In this document: piece by piece, positions 58,493 to 64,000 of the stretch
How the letters are laid out: each line of letters begins with the position of its first letter
How positions within the stretch are numbered: position 1 is the first letter of the stretch
Assembly: GCF_020283565.1 (NCBI RefSeq)
Contig: NC_060059.1
Location: 11,167,501 to 11,231,500, forward strand
Direction of reading: 5' to 3'
DNA length: 64,000 bases
DNA from: Trifolium pratense
Taxonomy: Eukaryota; Streptophyta; Magnoliopsida; Fabales; Fabaceae
The notes under the pieces: generated by a model
What the model saw: the letters and a program-made list of their open reading frames with translations, nothing else
The model's database searches: none
What the model was told of the DNA's origin: nothing
Translations under genes and position numbers: made by a program

Positions 58493-60007
58493 CACTACAA
58501 CAAAAAAGGGCATTTAATAGCGCTTGTTTTGACTTTTAATAGCGCTTAAAAACGCTATTACTGTTACCGCTATTGTAAGTCTTGGTGCATATAATAGCGC
58601 TTAAAAACGCTATCAAAAATCCACTTTTAACAGCGTTTTTGGTAAAAAGCGCTATCGTATGCAAACTACCGCTACCTGGGAGGCCTTTGGAAACAACGTT
58701 TAACAGCGCTTTATTCGAAAAACGCTATTATAGTTCTTCAAGCATACAGTTTTTAATAGCGCCCGTGCCCTGAAAACGCTATTATAGGTCATCTTTTAAT
58801 AGCGGTCTTTGCAAAAGCGCTATTATATGTCCTTTTCCAAATTTAAAAAAATATCTTTTTTATCTAAATATTTTCTTTTTAATTTTTTTTTTAATTATTA
58901 TAAACTTGAATAACCAAAACTAAACAAATTTTTATTAATCATTAAATCAAACAATACATGATGTGCAGTACAACATAACTAAGTATATATTATAAAATAA
59001 TCCATCAAAATACAACTCAAAACTAGAGGCATGAAAATGACAAACTTAATCAATCCTTTGCTTATAAGCATGTATGTATGACACCACCCTATTTCAAATA
59101 GCTGATCTTTGGTACAAAAAAAAAGCCTTAGTACTAATGTCACCAGATTCATAAAATTTCCTGTGGTGCCTTACTACTAATGTTTAGTGGCAAATTCAAT
59201 TCCACAAAAAGTCAAAAAATCAACAGTCACCTAAAATGTCTAAACATGAGTGCAACGTGGACAATCTCTTCCAATTTAACTGTCACTCTCCCATTAGATC
59301 TTTATATACTATTTGATTTAATCTTCCCTTTGCGTGTAGAGCTTCTTTATCTGAAAGTTATTCGATTCACGGTATACAAAGGAACGTGTAAATGAATAGA
59401 AAAAACTACAGATAAAGTGTTTAATACTAGATCTTGTTAAGAATGGAACTAATCAAGTGAAAGAGAGAAAGAGATACCTGCATGCTGCAATTTGATTCTT
59501 GTAGTATAGGTATATTGAACTAATCAAGTGAAGGATAGAAGAATGGATTTAAATTCAATGACTCCCTAGGGGTTACAATAAAAAAAATCATTGGCTCATA
59601 ATCTGCCAAAGCACAAAATGTAAAACAAAGTTGACATACATCTAAAAAATTGCCATTGAACTACCATAAAAAATAAAACTCACAACAAGAAAAAAAAGAA
59701 AAAACAGAAAGTCACCTTAAAAGAAATGTGTCAAATGATCAAAATATAAATTTTGAAAAATAGTGACGCCATTTAATGCAAGACCTTATGAAAGTTGAAT
59801 ATCATGTCCAGTTCACAGACCTGCAAATTGGCAAGTGACCATTCATTTTCAAGAAGAATATCAAGTAACCAAACTACTAAAACTTTGTTGAGAAGCCTCT
59901 ATGGTTTAAAACAATATAAACCATAAAAAAAAACATTAATACTTTGAATGGTATCTTGCGGTTAGAATGGAGTCCAACCTGCACCAAATAGTTTAGACAT
60001 CAATTAT

Positions 60008-60890
60008 TTGATATTAGAAAGTAATGAAAGCGTGCTTCAATTGCAATTAGGACTAAGCGATAAAAGGAAAACTAGGATGTCACTTAGTTTATTACTCACA
60101 TATTTTAAGCCATACTTTTTGGAGCCATACAGACCTTTAAAGGAAGAGAGATTGTTACTTGTTAAGGAGTGGATTCTTGAGACATTTGCAAACACTTGGT
60201 TTTGTTTTAATCATAAATGCACTGCACTTTGGAATGGTCATGAACAGGGTATTGGTGAGGCATATCTTCTAGCAATATATTACAATCCTAAGGATCAGCT
60301 AGTTATTCACAAAAATTACCTTACTGATTTGTTTCATGGCAGTCTTGCCATTGCTTTTCCCATCATGTTGATGAGGATAGATGGTGTGACATATGTGGAG
60401 GAATTTGAATCCAGTATTGATGCAGATACACATACTCTGCTGGAATTGTTAGAGGGATCTCCTTTGGTGCTTTATTTTCATAAACTTCAATGCTTGTGCC
60501 TTTCTTTGGATTCATTGCAGGGCACTTATCAATATATCTTACTAAAGTACAAAGAGAAAGTCCCAATTATAATGATTAGCAGGATTATAACACTTATCAA
60601 TATAAGTGTTTTGGGTTATAAACTAGCATCATGGATCAAGCACGGCAAGAATTGGGATCAGGGTGGCAATGGTTATTTTATCCGTTTAAAGAGATCCTTA
60701 CATTTCAAACAATGGGATCCAGGTGGTAATGCCTATTTTTTCTAGACCAAAGTATCTGTAAAATTTGAACAATGGGATCCAGGTGGATGTTCTCTTGACT
60801 TGGAGAAACTTGAAAAGTTGTTTATGTCATTCAACACCACTTATCTTGGTTTCAACCTTGAGGACAAGGTTTATTTTAAAGGGAAGGTAT
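60008..60890 (+). pseudogene. Unrecognised reading frame, probably the 3' end of an LTR-retroelement polyprotein
   Basis: A 245-codon frame (60008-60745, no clear ATG needed) reads for example LLTYFKPYFLEPYRPLKEER and TWFCFNHKCTALWNGHEQG, then three QWDPGGN-like repeats. After a stop, the same strand continues EKLFMSFNTTYLGFNLEDKV, and NLEDKV followed by a purine tract is the usual end of Ty3/gypsy-type polyproteins. The first 200 residues match no domain I know. The purine tract AAAGGGAAGG and an LTR follow at once. It could be polyprotein, or host sequence captured by the CACTA element. Confidence 0.5.
60651..60790 (+). repeat. 60-bp periodic repeat encoding WDPGGN
   Basis: AATGGGATCCAGGTGG occurs at 60711 and 60771, and the variant ATTGGGATCAGGGTGG at 60651, exactly 60 bp apart. 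Each keeps the frame, giving a 20-residue unit with WDQGGN or WDPGGN. Confidence 0.85.
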
Positions 60891-61239
60891 TGTAATGATA
60901 CCAATAGAAGAAAAGGCATGTCATCATATTAGGTCACTAAAATGATTAGAGAAAAGGTACATGTGTCAAGTGATCCAATAATTAAGTGAAGATTACTAAA
61001 CGAAATTGCTATAAAGAGGGAAGTATGAATGATGTGTGAGATATGAAAGAAATTATGAAGAATCTCTCATCTCTCTTTGGAAGTTGCTACTGCAACTTAA
61101 TTCTAATTCTCTAGTTCATCTTCTATCTTCAAATTGTATTTTAATTTCTGCAAGCTACTATTGTACCTTTCAACTCATATTGAAATCCAGATTATCCATA
61201 AAATCCCAAAATATTGTTCCTATTTTTGGTATCGTTACA
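60891..61239 (+). mobile_element. LTR (3') inside the CACTA element
   Basis: 349 bp, TG...CA, with inverted ends TGTAATGATACC and GGTATCGTTACA. A polypurine tract (60878-60887) directly precedes it, as expected for a 3' LTR. No matching 5' LTR was found upstream. Confidence 0.75.
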
Positions 61240-63006
61240 TAGGAGATAATCAAAACACCGAGATGCAATTATTAACGCAATGATTATATCCCAGTGAAAA
61301 AGTATTAGAAATTATTAACACAATTTCTGGAAGATAGGTTATGAATATAGGTATATTGTCCGATGCATTGCACTAAAGTTTAGTGGAAAAAAAATTGGTC
61401 ACAATATGATGGATTCATCATAGAGCATAGTAAGTAAATCAAAATAAAATCATCAAGGTATAGATAATAGATGTTTAACCTCAGGAAGCCTGTCAGCAAG
61501 GTGTTTTATATAAGCAGTGTCAACTTTCTTCACTTGAAACCTAAAAACTTATTGACAGAAATGCAAATTTTTCAGCAGTTTGGACCTAACAATGATCTTA
61601 GCCTAAAAGTCTAAAACTAAAGCTTATCATATCAAAATTAAAAGGCACAGTACTATGCTTTATCAACTAGAAAATCAAAGAATTGGTAACTCACCCAATA
61701 AAATTAGATATCAGAAAACTTTATCAAATAGTGGATACCATAAAGAATTACATCAAATGCCATTTGACCTTCACCACATCGAGCTAATTCTTTGAAAGCT
61801 ATAAGACAAGCTTGTAATTGTTTAAAAAAAAAAATTCTGCCAAAGAACCAGAAAATACATCACTTAGTGTTCAGACTTGAATGAAGCATAACTAATAACA
61901 CTAACAAGAAAATAAGCTACTCACAATTCAAACTATTATTGTCTCTGTTGTTAAATTTACACTAGCAGATGACACTTGTTGTGGGTTAATCTAAAAAGTA
62001 ACAAAAAAAATAATAATCAGGATACAGATTAAGTCTCGGTTCTACCACAAATCAAAATCAAAACAACAACATAATTCCTCAATTAGATGATTTCAATCAA
62101 TCTTATATAAACAAAAATAACAAAATATGTTGTTGATTGAGTAAGAGTGAGTAACTTAACTTCTTGTGAGAAGACAAAGGTTCAATTGCCATGAACAATG
62201 GCGAAAGGATGAAAAATTTCTAGGTTAACGAATTCTGAAACAATGGACAATGGTGAACGATGGGGGAAGATGGTTTTCGGGTTTCAGCGAGTTTCACAGG
62301 TTCAATTGATTTTTGTTTTAGGGTTTCAAGGAGCTTATGTTCAACCTGGGTTAAATCGATGAAGAGATTTTGGGGGTTTAGGGCTTCAACGAGTTTCTGG
62401 GTGAGTGGCGATTGGAGTGTAATTTACGATGGTGAGAAGAAGGGTTTATGGATGGAGTGATAGTGATGATGGTGAGAAGAAGAAGGTCGAGGGTTTCTGG
62501 GTGGAATGAGATTGGAGAAGAATAACGAGGGTGAGTGAAGAAAATCGAGGGTTTGTGGGTAGTTTGATCTGATGAACTGAGTGAGATGAAGGTTTCTGGG
62601 TGGTTTGATATTTGAAGAAGATCACTGGGTTTGAAGAAGATGAAGGAGGGTTTGATGAATTTTGAGACTGAGAGTGAGATTTGGGAAAGTTCAGCGTAAC
62701 TTTTTCTTTTGTTTTTTATTTTAATTTTAATTTTGGTAGGAAACCTATAATAGCGATTCAAAAAAGCGCTAACAAAAGGGTCGGCCTATAATAGCGTCTT
62801 CACCGTAAAGCGGTATTAAAGTCTAAGTGTTTTCTATGTTAGCAACCTATATTAGCGGTTTTCGAAAAAACGCTATGAAATGGTTTACCCTATAATAGCG
62901 CCCGACACAAAAAAGCTATTATAGGTCTCAGTGGGATACTTTTTATAGCGCTTTAGTAAAAAACGCTATTAAATGGGCGCTATTATACATCAAAATTGTA
63001 GTAGTG

Positions 63007-63075
63007 CTTGATGCTAGAACTAACTCGTGAACCAGATTAGACGGTTTAGTGGACCATATACTGAAAGATGAATCA
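63007..63075 (+). mobile_element. SINE, family 1, copy 4, right part
   Basis: After the CTT duplication, GATGCTAGAACTAACTCGTG and CAGATTAGACGGTTTAGTGG align with the body of copy 2 exactly where the left part (58432-58492) stops. The joined pair restores the SINE body. Confidence 0.8.
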
Positions 63076-64000
63076 AATTCTTAGAATTGAATATTGAATC
63101 TAATTCAACCCTATAAAACTGACTTATAAAGTGAAAATTCTCTTTACTTTTATAAACACATATTCAGATGAAATGATCATAATCTTACATGTGAGTGTAG
63201 TTTTATCAAACTAAAATGAAGTAGTACTACTATTATAAGAGGCATGTTTTTGGTAATAAGTAAATTTTGGTGTGATAGTAGAAGTACAATTACTAGTAGT
63301 AGTAAAATAAAAAAAGGTTAAAAATGTAACGTGAGAGCCAGCATAGGTGTAGTTTGTCCTTTAGTGCATTAGGTCAACAACTAGGAACAAGTTTTGTCAT
63401 GTTGTGCCGATTAGTTGAATCCCACCAAATGGAAAAGAGTTCATTTATAACATGCCTGTCTCTGTTCAATCATCAGCTACGTACATAGCTAGTGAGTATA
63501 GCTAAAATAGATCATCATCATTATTATTTATCATTCATTCATTCATCAAAATTCAAAAGATTTTTGTAACTAATGCTAATGTGACACACAAAACCAAAAC
63601 CATTATTTCTAACAAAATCCGCGTGTCATATTGGATTATCTCCACTTGTTGTTTCATTGGATTGGACGGACTACCTTTTGTTTTTACTTACGAGTACGTA
63701 CGTTGTTGCTGCCCAATTTTTCATTGCATCAAATATCAATCCTTGCATAATTGCATAACGTGCTATCCACACAATTTTTCTTTCCAAAATAATTCCTCCA
63801 TAGTAGTAAAATATAAGGTTAAATAATAATTTTTACATTTTAAAAATAGTGTAAAAAAAACTATAGTTTTTCTGTTACTAAGATATTGTTTGGCTTGACT
63901 TTATTTTCTCTTATTTAGAGTTTATGCAAACAACTTATGCAATTTTTATATGTTATTATAAGTTTGTCAAGATAGTTTATGATAAAATAGCTTATAAAAT
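63076..64000. other. Right end of window
   Basis: No supported gene; an 81-codon frame at 63581-63826 has no recognisable features. From about 63888 (TGTTTGGCTTGACTTTATTTT) a MITE begins and runs off the window: 63910-64000 is close to the reverse complement of 13180-13255. Confidence 0.55.

Larger units (their letters stand above)
58493..63006. mobile_element. CACTA (En/Spm-type) transposon, non-autonomous
   Basis: 4,514 bp beginning CACTACAACAAAAAAGGGC and ending, inverted, CACTACTACAATTTT, with a 3-bp target duplication CTT (58490-58492, 63007-63009). Both ends carry dense subterminal repeats in both orientations (AATAGCGCTT and AAACGCTATTA, 58500-58830 and 62745-62995), the usual transposase-binding architecture. 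No CACTA transposase was recognised inside, so it is judged non-autonomous. The interior includes an LTR-retroelement 3' end and a G-rich block (62220-62640) of repeated GGTTTCTGGGTG-like words. Confidence 0.92.

Noticed and set aside
62378..62761. 127-codon minus-strand frame inside the CACTA element
   Set aside because: Biased composition over a G-rich repetitive block, with no transposase or other domain recognised.
1..64000. CRISPR array, operon or prokaryotic features
   Set aside because: The tandem repeats present are microsatellites, minisatellites or transposon parts, and every gene has plant structure.

Overview
This is AT-rich plant nuclear DNA, most likely from a legume of the Medicago type. 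The genes have GT-AG introns and encode plant-only families: a gibberellin receptor, a histidine phosphotransfer protein and an RBK-type cytoplasmic kinase. The intergenic DNA is full of MITEs, SINEs, LINE scraps, a CACTA element and solo or partial LTRs. The species is an inference from style; no sequence search was possible. There are no prokaryotic features, rRNA genes, credible tRNA genes or CRISPR arrays.

Seven apparently intact protein genes can be built exon by exon with consistent reading frames: (1) an RBK1/RBK2-like receptor-like cytoplasmic kinase, 541-3095 (+), 7 exons, 417 aa; (2) an ATG18g/h-like autophagy WD40/BCAS3 protein, 6026-10648 (+), 8 exons, 965 aa; (3) an EF-hand/TPR protein, 14563-16950 (+), single exon, 795 aa; (4) an AHP histidine phosphotransfer protein, 23041-24921 (+), 6 exons, 149 aa; (5) a secreted leucine-rich-repeat protein, 31531-32706 (+), single exon, 391 aa; (6) a LEC14B-type WD40 protein, 36113-39852 (-), 9 coding exons, 492 aa; (7) the gibberellin receptor GID1, 48211-49953 (-), 2 exons, 345 aa.

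The left third is dominated by the ATG18 locus and its debris. Beyond the EF-hand/TPR gene lie two tandem, internally deleted derivatives of the ATG18 gene (17232-18266 and 18267 to about 19839). The second also carries a copy of the parent's 3' flank, to about 21755. Comparing parent and derivatives dates several insertions and shows that the intact gene has lost 15 codons that the pseudogene keeps. The middle (25-36 kb) holds LINE and RNase H remnants, a peptide deformylase last-exon fragment, the LRR gene and a local tandem duplication. The region from 40.8 to 48.2 kb is gene-free and repeat-rich. The right end (50-64 kb) has no convincing host gene; its main object is a 4.5 kb CACTA element inserted in a SINE and itself containing the 3' end of an LTR retroelement.

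The genes do not form a pathway. AHP (cytokinin phosphorelay) and GID1 (gibberellin perception) are both hormone-signalling parts, but nothing in the layout links them.

The most interesting unexplained pattern is a set of tiny insertions of about 10-18 nt, close to TNTGTC followed by about eight A, each flanked by a 12-21 bp direct duplication. One has its empty site preserved in an adjacent tandem repeat. They look like retroposition scars reduced almost to the poly(A) tail. Also notable are five Mutator-like MITEs with 9-bp target duplications (three carrying iterated GCTACTTAAGTAGC palindromes), an 82-bp tRNA-like retroposon whose target duplication contains the LEC14B stop codon, and a 60-bp periodic repeat inside the CACTA-borne reading frame.
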